Below, in pieces: positions 1 to 5,795 of a DNA stretch of 7,476 bases. Made by a program: the position numbers and the translations under genes. The notes under the pieces were generated by a model. That model had not been told where the DNA came from. It was given only the letters and a program-made list of their open reading frames with translations, and did no database searches. How positions within the stretch are numbered: position 1 is the stretch's first letter; each line of letters opens with the position of its first letter. This stretch comes from Pseudomonadota bacterium (GTDB taxonomy: Bacteria > Myxococcota > Polyangia > GCA-2747355 > JACKDQ01). The stretch covers positions 1-7,476 of the forward strand of contig JAUVBO010000103.1 in NCBI GenBank assembly GCA_030591195.1, read 5' to 3'.

Positions 1-138
1 CGACGCCGAATGCACCGCGCATGCCACTGGCCGGATGCAGCAAATGCCTGGATTCGCGAACGCCGCGGGCGGGAAGTCGGCGAGCCTGCGCCAGTGTGGC
101 CCAGAGGCGCGCTTGCCCTGGCTATCGGGGTGACCGCC
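1..138. other. Unassigned left edge
   Basis: This stretch lies beyond the stop codon of the minus-strand kinase gene. Two plus-strand frames are open from the window edge and stop at 131-133 and 181-183. The peptides they encode are rich in Arg, Ala and Gly and show no motif, so I do not call a gene. A gene ending here from the left cannot be excluded. I see no clear hairpin plus T-run that would end the kinase transcript. Confidence 0.4.
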
Positions 139-1455
139 TCAGCCGGAGACTTGCCGGCAGCGCCTCTCGTGGCCTTCGGCTAGCTCACGAAAGTCTGGCG
201 TGAGCTGGTCGTCGCTTGCCAGCGTGCGCCAAAGACCTGTCGCGCCTTCCCGCGCCTTGTCCCACACGTGTCTGTTGCCCGGGGTGCGGATCGGCGGACC
301 CAGGCTCACGCGTGGCAGCTCGCCGCGAGCCGGCGCGAAGGCCATCGGTAGCATGTCGTAGAGCGGCAGCAGAGCGAAGTGACCGGCGACGGGGGCCAGG
401 CTGACGTTCCCGAGGTGCATGTCCGTGTTGCCGATCCACTGGCCGAAGGTCTCGGCCACGGCAATCGCCCGCAGCACTTCGGCCCTCAGCAGACCCTGGT
501 CGTGCAAGCCCGAGGCGACGGCGGTCCAGCCCTGTGCGATGCCGGCGTACTCCGCGTCGATCATCCGGAGCGACAGCGCAGGGCGGCGGCCCCGCAGGCC
601 CTCGCGATCAAACCGCCGGCTCTCGAGAAACACCCGGCCGTCGAGCGAGTAGACGCTGGTGTGCGCCGTCGGCACGCCAAGCTGGTCGAGCGCGGCGAGG
701 GCGTGGGCTTCGGCGTGAAGAAGGTCGCGCCACCGCGCCGCGTCGGGCGTGTCCGCAGACGGTGAGAACTTGACGATCACGTGGCCAGCATCGCGATGGT
801 GTACGGCGAACTTCGGTTGCTCGCCCGCAGCCGACGATCCTTGGACCTCGTCGCTCAGCGCCCGCTCGGCGAGCCGGGGATACTCCCTCGCCCGGTCCGT
901 GACCGACGGCGTGGTCTGTCGTTGCAGCTGCCTGACCGCGGCCTCGCCAACGACGAGGTTTCCTGGCAGATCAGCGCCGCGCCGCAGCAGGTACTCGCCG
1001 AGATGTTGGTCGGTCCAGTCGCGGGGATCCGGGGGAAAACCCCACTCGGCAGCCAGCTCGCGTGCGATCTGCCGTCCGATGAATCCGGCCGGTCGCAGGT
1101 CGAACAGGAAGTACGGTAGCGACTCGAAGAGCCCGTTGCCGGCCAGCCCGGCGAGCCAGGGCGCCATCCGTGGGGAGTCGACGAGGTAACCGCCTCCGAC
1201 GAGCGCCCCCAGCACCGCGATTTGATCGATGAGGCCGCCGTTGTCGACAGCATGAACTGACAGCGATTGCCCACTGCCGAAGATGGGTCGGGTCGCGGAA
1301 TAGCGTGTGGATCGACCGCGACCGATGCGCGCTACCCGTGGGCCCGCCCGACGAAGCAAGCGGGAGACCGCAGACTGGCTCAGACCGAGTTTCTCTTGAA
1401 GCTCGACCGAGCTCTTCGCCCCAAGCGACAACTCTTCGATCAGGCGCTCAATCAC
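139..1455 (-). CDS. yjjJ: HipA-family Ser/Thr kinase toxin, YjjJ (HipH)-like, with N-terminal HTH
   Basis: This is a complete 438-residue HipA-superfamily protein. HipA kinases phosphorylate protein substrates and cause growth arrest. The YjjJ/HipH branch replaces the separate HipB antitoxin with a DNA-binding domain of its own. Residues about 1-57 form a winged HTH: a helical core with LGLSQSAVSRLLRRAG, then a basic wing, RIGRGRSTRYS. The kinase part shows SSAAGEQPKF (207-216, ATP-loop type), VIVKF with Lys229 as likely ATP-binding lysine, ESRRFDR (278-284), the catalytic loop GNTDMHLGN with Asp345, His347 and Asn350, and YDMLP with metal-binding Asp367. All key residues are present, so it should be active. 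Length matches the family. The start is GTG at 1455: no ATG, GTG or TTG lies in frame just upstream, and starting later would cut the HTH. There is no recognisable Shine-Dalgarno. No HipB-like gene is adjacent. The family call is firm; toxicity and substrate are inferred. Confidence 0.85.
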   Translation of the reverse strand: MIERLIEELSLGAKSSVELQEKLGLSQSAVSRLLRRAGPRVARIGRGRSTRYSATRPIFGSGQSLSVHAVDNGGLIDQIAVLGALVGGGYLVDSPRMAPWLAGLAGNGLFESLPYFLFDLRPAGFIGRQIARELAAEWGFPPDPRDWTDQHLGEYLLRRGADLPGNLVVGEAAVRQLQRQTTPSVTDRAREYPRLAERALSDEVQGSSAAGEQPKFAVHHRDAGHVIVKFSPSADTPDAARWRDLLHAEAHALAALDQLGVPTAHTSVYSLDGRVFLESRRFDREGLRGRRPALSLRMIDAEYAGIAQGWTAVASGLHDQGLLRAEVLRAIAVAETFGQWIGNTDMHLGNVSLAPVAGHFALLPLYDMLPMAFAPARGELPRVSLGPPIRTPGNRHVWDKAREGATGLWRTLASDDQLTPDFRELAEGHERRCRQVSG

Positions 1456-1464
1456 CTGATCAGG
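1455..1464 (-). promoter_or_regulatory. 10-bp palindrome over the kinase start codon
   Basis: CCTGATCAGG is a perfect palindrome whose edge overlaps the GTG start of the HTH-kinase gene. The same half-words (ATCACC and CCTGAT) recur in the order CCTGAT-GTA-ATCACC at 1516-1530. This fits an operator for the gene's own HTH, or an RNA fold hiding the start, but binding is not shown by sequence alone. Confidence 0.35.
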
Positions 1465-1469
1465 GTAGC

Positions 1470-1491
1470 AAATGACTAGAAAATGACTAGA
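1470..1491. repeat. Two tandem 11-bp repeats upstream of the kinase gene
   Basis: AAATGACTAGA occurs twice in perfect tandem (1470-1480 and 1481-1491), 15 bp upstream of the kinase GTG start. Each copy contains CTAG. The copies stand one helical turn apart, as expected of regulator sites read from the same DNA face. A run of A residues follows. The location points to a promoter/operator role; slippage in an AT-rich spacer is the alternative. Confidence 0.6.
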
Positions 1492-1569
1492 AAAAAATCA
1501 CACCAACAGCCTTAACCTGATGTAATCACCGCGCATATTGTATTTGAACGCATAGAAGAATTGCGAAGA

Positions 1570-1591
1570 GCGACCGGAAGGAACCAGTCGC
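1570..1591 (-). terminator. Hairpin just after the YtfJ-like gene, possible terminator
   Basis: Read on the minus strand, GCGACTGG and CCGGTCGC form an uninterrupted 8-bp stem (one G-U pair) around a TTCCTT loop. It starts one base past the TAG stop of the YtfJ-like gene. On the plus strand the same pair is a C-A mismatch, so the fold favours minus-strand RNA. What follows is pyrimidine-rich (TCTTCGCAATTCTTCT) rather than a true T-run, so termination may be weak. Confidence 0.4.
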
Positions 1592-1592
1592 C

Positions 1593-2135
1593 CTACTTGC
1601 CGACCTTGGCGATCAGCTTCTTGAGCAGCGCGAGGGTCTTCTTCTGCTCGCCGACGCTCATCTTGCCCATCTTGATGTACTTCACCTTCTTGTCGGTGCC
1701 GACGACGATCACGACGTCCTTTTCGTTGCAGTCGCCCAGGCGCCACTTGTTCTTCAGCTCGCGGCTCGGGTCGGTGAGGATCGTCGACTTGAACTTTTTG
1801 ATCTTGCTGCGGATTACCCGGCGGATGATGAAGTTCGGCTTCCAGGTGTCCTTGAGGTTGACCACGCCGTAGCCGCGGTACTTCGACTTGTCGAGCTTGG
1901 CGGCCTTGAGCATGTCGCGGAAGGGCTCGTTCTGATCCTTGACGTCCGGGTCGGTATAAAAGATCGTCAGCACCTTCTTGCCCACGTCGGGCATCCGGGC
2001 GGGGTTGTCCTGGGCGTCCTTGACCTTGATGCTCTTGACCGAGTCGCCGACCTTGAGCGCGTGGGCGGGGGTCGAGAGCGCGAGCAGCGCCAGCCCTGCG
2101 AGGGTTCCGAACAAGGTGTTCTTTGCCGAATTCAT
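1593..2135 (-). CDS. Exported lysine-rich YtfJ-like (thioredoxin-fold-like) protein
   Basis: This encodes a 180-residue protein with a Sec signal peptide: a basic start, the hydrophobic stretch TLAGLALLAL (11-20) and probable cleavage after AHA at residue 26, so it should act in the periplasm. The mature part begins with LKVGDSVKSIKVKD, then a VLTIFYTDPD strand-turn (55-64), and ends with WRLGDCNEKDVVIVVGTDKK (131-150), a lysine-rich strand and a final helix. This order and the W-x-L-G-D plus V-V-V pattern resemble the E. coli YtfJ family, whose function is poorly known. There is no CxxC; the only cysteine is Cys136, so disulfide exchange of the usual thioredoxin type is not expected. Thirty-two of 180 residues are Lys, making it strongly basic. 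The start ATG at 2135 follows GGAGG by 10 bases. Export is secure; the family link is moderate and the role unknown. Confidence 0.7.
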   Translation of the reverse strand: MNSAKNTLFGTLAGLALLALSTPAHALKVGDSVKSIKVKDAQDNPARMPDVGKKVLTIFYTDPDVKDQNEPFRDMLKAAKLDKSKYRGYGVVNLKDTWKPNFIIRRVIRSKIKKFKSTILTDPSRELKNKWRLGDCNEKDVVIVVGTDKKVKYIKMGKMSVGEQKKTLALLKKLIAKVGK

Positions 2136-2145
2136 TGCGCTATCG

Positions 2146-2150
2146 CCTCC
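2146..2150 (-). promoter_or_regulatory. Ribosome binding site of the YtfJ-like gene
   Basis: The minus strand reads AAAGGGAGG followed by 10 bases and the ATG at 2135. This is a good Shine-Dalgarno match and supports that start, which also gives a complete signal peptide. Confidence 0.7.
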
Positions 2151-2182
2151 CTTTGCTAACGTGGGCGCATCCTAACATTTTC

Positions 2183-2228
2183 GACGTAGCGACAGGCCTC
2201 CTTCTTCAACATCTCGCGGCGCTACGTC
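2183..2228 (+). promoter_or_regulatory. 9-bp inverted repeat in the pta leader, enclosing an anti-Shine-Dalgarno word
   Basis: GACGTAGCG (2183-2191) and CGCTACGTC (2220-2228) are perfect inverted copies separated by 28 bases, 17 to 62 bases before the pta ribosome binding site. The loop contains CCTCCT (2197-2202), the exact complement of the pta site AGGAGG at 2245-2250. In RNA this could form a stem whose loop pairs with the ribosome binding site (pseudoknot-like). As DNA it could instead be a wide operator. Neither is proven. Confidence 0.4.
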
Positions 2229-2244
2229 TTCAAGGTGGCTTCAC

Positions 2245-2250
2245 AGGAGG
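2245..2250 (+). promoter_or_regulatory. Ribosome binding site of pta
   Basis: AGGAGG stands 9 bases before the ATG at 2260, an ideal match and spacing that fixes the pta start. GGAG (2246-2249) could also pair with CTCC (2254-2257) in a tiny 4-bp hairpin, and the whole site with CCTCCT in the leader. Confidence 0.85.
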
Positions 2251-2259
2251 AATCTCCAG

Positions 2260-4401
2260 ATGACCCGCAGTATTTTCGTCACCGCCACCCAGCGGGGTAG
2301 CGGCAAGAGCACCGTCGCCCTCGGCCTGGTGAGCCTGCTCGAGCGGACCCTCAGTCGCGTTGGCTACTTCAAGCCGATCTGCCAGCGAAACGAGTCGGGC
2401 GTCGACCCGGACGTGCGGCTGATGAAGGACGCCCTCGGGCTCAGCATGACCGTCGAGGAGATGGAGCCGATCACGATGGAGCAGGTGCAGGACGCCCTGG
2501 CCAACGGCACCCTCGACCAGCTGATGGACGACGTGCTCGACGCGTTCCAGAAGGTCCAGGACGAGTCGGATTTCGTCGTCTGCGAGGGCACCGATTACTT
2601 CGGCGCGATGGCCTCGCTCGAGTTCGACATCAACGCCCGGGTGGCCAAGGATCTCGGCTCGCCGATCCTGCTGGTGGCCCACGCCGACGCCCCCAACGGA
2701 GACGGCGACGACGGCGTGCTGGACAACGTGCGGATGATCAAGGAGAGCTTCGACGAGAAGAACTGCGACTTCTTCGGCGTGATCCTCAATCGCGCCGACG
2801 CCAAGCGTTATGCCGAGAAACACCGGCAGGTTGAGCCCGAGCTGGCCAGGCACGGCATCCGCCTGCTCGGCACCCTCCCCCGGGTGGACATGCTCGAAAA
2901 ACCGCGCCTCGAGGAGGTGGCGGCGGCGCTGGGGGCCGAGGTGATCAGCGGCAAGGAGCGGCTCAACGTCATCGCCCACAAGGTCGAGATCGGTGCCATG
3001 GGCGTCGAGAACGTGCTGTATCACCTGTCGCGGACCGCCCGCGGCGCGCTGATGGTCGTTCCCGGCGATCGCGACGACGTGCTGCTCGGCCTCGCCGCGG
3101 CCTATGCCTCGCCCGCCGTGCCGGCGCCGGCCGGGGTGGTGATCACCGGCGGGCTCGAGCCCAGCCAGCACGTGCGCGACCTGATCCTCGACCTCACCGA
3201 GGGGCGGATGCCGATGCTCAAGGTGCCGCACAAGACCTACGAGGCGGCGCTGCGGATCAGCGAGGTCAAGCCGAAGCTGCGGGCCCACCAGCGGACCCGG
3301 ATCGAGATCGTCAAGGGCCTCGTCGAGCGCCACGTCAACGTCGAGGCGCTGTTGACCGAGGTCGCCGTGGGTGGCGGATCGCGCAACCGGGTGACGCCGA
3401 AGCAGTTCCTGCACCAGCTGATCTACCTCGCCCGGACCGACCGAAAGCGGATCGTGTTGCCCGAGGGCAACGAGGAGCGGATCTTGCGGGCGGCCGAGCG
3501 GTTGATCGCCCGCAAGGTCGTGGACCTGACCCTGCTCGGCGAGGAGGACGAGATCCGCAAGACCGCCGAGAGCCTCGGCGTCAAGCTCGACGGCACCCGG
3601 ATCATCGACCCGACGACGACCGAGTGGCGGGATCGCTTCGCCGCCAAGTACGTCGAGCTGCGGCCGCCGCAGAAGAAGCCGACCCAGGAGTATGCCCTCG
3701 AGGTGATGGGCGACCCGACGTTCTTCGGCACGATGATGGTTCACCAGGGCGAGGTCGACGGCATGGTCTCGGGATCGATCAACACCACCGCCCAGACACT
3801 CCGGCCGGCGCTGCAGTTCGTCAAGACCAAGGAGGGCGTCTCGATCGCCTCGAGCGTCTTCTTCATGTGCCTGCCCAGCGAGGTGCTGGTCTATGGCGAC
3901 TGCGCGGTCAACCCGTCTCCCACCGCCGAGCAGCTGGCCGACATCGCCGTGGCCAGCGCCCAGACCGCGCGGGCGTTCGGCATCGAGCCCTTCGTGGCGA
4001 TGCTCAGCTACTCCACGGGGGCCTCGGGCGCCGGCTCGGAGGTGGACAAGGTTCGCCAGGCGACGGAGCTGGTCAAGCAGCGGATGCCCTCGCTGCCGGT
4101 GGAGGGGCCGATCCAGTACGACGCGGCGGTGGACAAGGCCGTGGCCAAGACCAAGCTGCCCGACAGCAAGGTCGCCGGCGCTGCCACGGTGTTCATCTTC
4201 CCCGATCTCAACGCGGGCAACGTCGCCTACAAGGCGGTCCAGCGCTCGGCGGGTGCCATCGCCGTGGGCCCGGTGATGCAGGGGCTGTGCAAGCCGGTCA
4301 ACGACCTCAGCCGCGGCTGCACCGTCGCGGATATCGTCAACACGGTCGCCATCACCGCGATCCAGGCCCAGGCCGACAGCAAGTGCGCCGAGAGGAGGTG
4401 A
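2260..4401 (+). CDS. pta: Phosphate acetyltransferase (long form, with P-loop and DRTGG domains)
   Basis: The product catalyses acetyl-CoA + phosphate to acetyl phosphate + CoA, reversibly, in the cytoplasm. At 713 residues it matches the long enterobacterial type (about 714). Domains in order: a BioD-like P-loop domain (about 1-200) opening with VTATQRGSGKST, so the Walker lysine is Lys16; a DRTGG domain (about 210-320) with PGDRDDV at 268-274; and the catalytic PTA domain (about 390-705). The last shows IVLPEGNEERI from 398, DEVDG-type text in HQGEVDGMVSGSINTTAQT, SSVFFMCLP, VYGDCAVNPSPTAEQLADIA, the active-site stretch YSTGASGAGSEVDKVR (584-599), GPIQYDAAVD and FPDLNAGN, ending with KPVNDLSRG. 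The first two domains are regulatory in well-studied members. ackA follows 5 bases after the stop, so the two form an operon. A strong ribosome binding site supports the start. Nothing looks broken. Confidence 0.97.
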   Translation: MTRSIFVTATQRGSGKSTVALGLVSLLERTLSRVGYFKPICQRNESGVDPDVRLMKDALGLSMTVEEMEPITMEQVQDALANGTLDQLMDDVLDAFQKVQDESDFVVCEGTDYFGAMASLEFDINARVAKDLGSPILLVAHADAPNGDGDDGVLDNVRMIKESFDEKNCDFFGVILNRADAKRYAEKHRQVEPELARHGIRLLGTLPRVDMLEKPRLEEVAAALGAEVISGKERLNVIAHKVEIGAMGVENVLYHLSRTARGALMVVPGDRDDVLLGLAAAYASPAVPAPAGVVITGGLEPSQHVRDLILDLTEGRMPMLKVPHKTYEAALRISEVKPKLRAHQRTRIEIVKGLVERHVNVEALLTEVAVGGGSRNRVTPKQFLHQLIYLARTDRKRIVLPEGNEERILRAAERLIARKVVDLTLLGEEDEIRKTAESLGVKLDGTRIIDPTTTEWRDRFAAKYVELRPPQKKPTQEYALEVMGDPTFFGTMMVHQGEVDGMVSGSINTTAQTLRPALQFVKTKEGVSIASSVFFMCLPSEVLVYGDCAVNPSPTAEQLADIAVASAQTARAFGIEPFVAMLSYSTGASGAGSEVDKVRQATELVKQRMPSLPVEGPIQYDAAVDKAVAKTKLPDSKVAGAATVFIFPDLNAGNVAYKAVQRSAGAIAVGPVMQGLCKPVNDLSRGCTVADIVNTVAITAIQAQADSKCAERR
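4393..4398 (+). promoter_or_regulatory. Ribosome binding site of ackA inside the end of pta
   Basis: AGGAGG, followed directly by TGA, overlaps the last pta codons and stop. It lies 8 bases before ATG 4407 and 14 before ATG 4413, so 4407 is preferred. A GTG at 4398-4400 overlaps this site and is unlikely to be the start. The layout implies translational coupling of ackA to pta. Confidence 0.8.
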
Positions 4402-4406
4402 GCGGG

Positions 4407-5615
4407 ATGGGAATGAAGATCCTGGTCATCAACTCGGGGAGCTCCTCGATCAAGTTCGAGCTGTTCGAGATGCCCGAGCGGCGGGTCGAGGCCCACGGCT
4501 TGCTCCAGAGGATCGGCGAGGAAAGCAGTGATCTTTCCTGTCGCATCGGTGACAGCTCACACAACGTGGCCGAGCCCGTGGCGGATCACGCTGCGGGGCT
4601 GAAGCTGATCATGGACCACCTGATCAACGCCGCCCAGGGCGGGATCAGCGACGTGGCGGAGATCGGAGCTGTTGGACACCGCGTGGTCCACGGCGGAGAG
4701 GCCTTCGCGGCGCCGACCCGGCTCACCGACGAGGTCATCGCCGCGGTGCGGGATCACGTCCCCCTGGCCCCGCTTCACAACCCGCCCAACCTGCAAGGAA
4801 TCGAGGTGGCCCGGCGGCTGCTCCCCGACGCGATTCAGGTCGGCGTGTTCGACACCGCGTTTCACCAGTCGATGCCCAAACATGCGTATCTCTACGCCGT
4901 GCCCCACGAGCTGTACACGGAGCATCGCGTGCGGCGCTACGGCTTCCACGGCACGTCTCATCGATACGTCGCGCTGCGGGCCGCGGAGATGCTCGGCCGG
5001 TCGCTGGACGAGGTGAACCTGATCACCTGTCACCTCGGCAACGGGTGCAGCATCGCCGCGGTGGAGGGTGGTCGCTCGATCGATACCTCGATGGGGCTGA
5101 CTCCGCTCGAGGGCCTGGTGATGGGCACGCGCTGCGGGGACATCGACCCGGCGCTGATCTTCTACCTCGAGCGGGTCATGGGGGTCGGCGGCGCCGAGAT
5201 CGACAAGCTACTGAACAAGAAGAGCGGCCTGCTCGGCCTCTCGGGCAAGAGCAACGACGTGCGGACGATCCTCGCCGCCGAGGCGGAGGGTGACGAGCGC
5301 GCGAAGCTCGCCCTCGACATCTACTGCTACCGGGTCCGCAAGTACATCGGCGCCTACACCGCCGTGCTCGGCGAGGTCTCGGCGGTGGTCTTCACCGCTG
5401 GCGTGGGAGAAAACGCGGCCGCGGTTCGTGCGCGCTGTCTTCACCGCCTTGGTGGCCTCGGCTATCGGATCGATCGCCAGCGCAACGCCGAGGCCGTGGG
5501 TCAGGAGGCTGACGTCGCTACCGATGACTCGCCCTGTCGGATCCTCGTCGTGCCCACCAACGAGGAGCTGATGATCGCTCTCGACACCTACGAGGTCGCC
5601 TCCGGGCGAGCGTAG
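4407..5615 (+). CDS. ackA: Acetate kinase
   Basis: This 402-residue cytoplasmic enzyme makes acetate and ATP from acetyl phosphate and ADP, or runs in reverse for acetate uptake. Its length matches the family (about 400). The ASKHA-fold signatures are all present: VINSGSSSIKF (7-17) with Asn9; GHRVVHGG with Arg92; VFDTAFH with the catalytic Asp149; RYGFHGTSH with His181; HLGNGCSIAAV; GLTPLEGLVMGTRCGDIDP with Arg242; KSGLLGLSGKSND; the nucleotide-site text FTAGVGEN; and PTNEEL near residues 384-388 with the conserved metal-binding glutamate. The first ATG (4407) is best placed relative to AGGAGG; the second, at 4413, would remove two residues. It is the distal gene of the pta-ackA pair; E. coli has the reverse order, ackA-pta. 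Its reading frame is open far upstream inside pta, but that part is a shadow. All catalytic residues are present. Confidence 0.97.
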   Translation: MGMKILVINSGSSSIKFELFEMPERRVEAHGLLQRIGEESSDLSCRIGDSSHNVAEPVADHAAGLKLIMDHLINAAQGGISDVAEIGAVGHRVVHGGEAFAAPTRLTDEVIAAVRDHVPLAPLHNPPNLQGIEVARRLLPDAIQVGVFDTAFHQSMPKHAYLYAVPHELYTEHRVRRYGFHGTSHRYVALRAAEMLGRSLDEVNLITCHLGNGCSIAAVEGGRSIDTSMGLTPLEGLVMGTRCGDIDPALIFYLERVMGVGGAEIDKLLNKKSGLLGLSGKSNDVRTILAAEAEGDERAKLALDIYCYRVRKYIGAYTAVLGEVSAVVFTAGVGENAAAVRARCLHRLGGLGYRIDRQRNAEAVGQEADVATDDSPCRILVVPTNEELMIALDTYEVASGRA

Positions 5616-5668
5616 CTCTCCAGCGCCAACCCGTCTCAGCTTCCGGCGAGGTGACGGATATGGGCTAG

Positions 5669-5697
5669 TCGGCTGGCCACCTGGTCTTGCCGGCCGA
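5669..5697 (+). other. Stem-loop downstream of ackA
   Basis: TCGGCTGGC (5669-5677) pairs with GCCGGCCGA (5689-5697) in a 9-bp stem with one G-U pair and an 11-base loop. No T-run follows directly, so it may be an RNA 3'-end protecting hairpin or part of the terminator region together with the next hairpin. Confidence 0.45.
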
Positions 5698-5700
5698 GAA

Positions 5701-5730
5701 GGTCTCCCGCGGAGATCATTGCGTTTTTCT
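5701..5730 (+). terminator. Probable terminator of the pta-ackA operon
   Basis: GGTCTCC (5701-5707) and GGAGATC (5711-5717) form a 7-bp stem (one G-U pair) around a CGC loop. Six bases later comes TTTTTCT (5724-5730). The stem to T-run gap is longer than in textbook terminators. It lies between the stop of ackA and the next gene on the same strand, the expected place. Confidence 0.45.
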
Positions 5731-5782
5731 GGATTGTCCTCGCGTGCGCGGCTGGCGTGTTGCTTGCACTACATGTTTGGCC

Positions 5783-5786
5783 GGAG
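5783..5786 (+). promoter_or_regulatory. Ribosome binding site deciding the lipoprotein start
   Basis: GGAG lies 3 bases before ATG 5790 and 9 bases before ATG 5796. The spacing favours 5796, which also gives the more typical lipoprotein signal beginning MRRQ. Confidence 0.55.
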
Positions 5787-5795
5787 ATAATGCCC

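Larger units (their letters stand above)
1456..1592 (-). promoter_or_regulatory. AT-rich spacer, probable promoter region of the kinase gene
   Basis: These 137 bases between two minus-strand genes are clearly richer in A and T than the surrounding coding DNA. They contain the tandem repeat, a second inverted site (TGAT-GTA-ATCA at 1518-1528) and a hairpin behind the upstream gene. I could not find a -35/-10 pair with proper spacing: a TACAAT on the minus strand near 1543 lacks a good partner. A promoter here is inferred from base composition and from the apparent end of the upstream transcript. Confidence 0.4.

Noticed and set aside
54..61. TTCGCGAA palindrome near the left edge
   Set aside because: It is a single 8-bp palindrome in GC-rich DNA, with no T-run, repeat partner or start codon nearby.
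379..1189. Plus-strand open frames of 128, 112 and 146 codons over the kinase gene
   Set aside because: They overlap each other in different frames opposite a gene with clear catalytic motifs, and none has a recognisable product.
2140..2178. 12-codon upstream ORF (MLGCAHVSKGRR) in the leader of the YtfJ-like gene, minus strand
   Set aside because: It has no ribosome binding site at proper spacing (AAGGAGG is 18 bases away). A frame this short is expected by chance.
2230..3744. 504-codon open frame antisense to pta
   Set aside because: It lies opposite an unmistakable pta. Its product is a low-complexity mix of Leu, His, Asp, Val and Gly with no motif. The length comes from third-position GC bias.
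3624..4406. Upstream extension of the ackA frame inside pta, suggesting a 663-residue protein
   Set aside because: The extra part is an Arg/Gly/Ala-rich shadow of pta. The acetate kinase signature starts right at 4407, after a perfect ribosome binding site.
5121..5147. Cys243 in GTRCGDIDP of acetate kinase, where E. coli has Ser
   Set aside because: Cys at this position is also known in other acetate kinases such as that of Methanosarcina, so it is normal variation.
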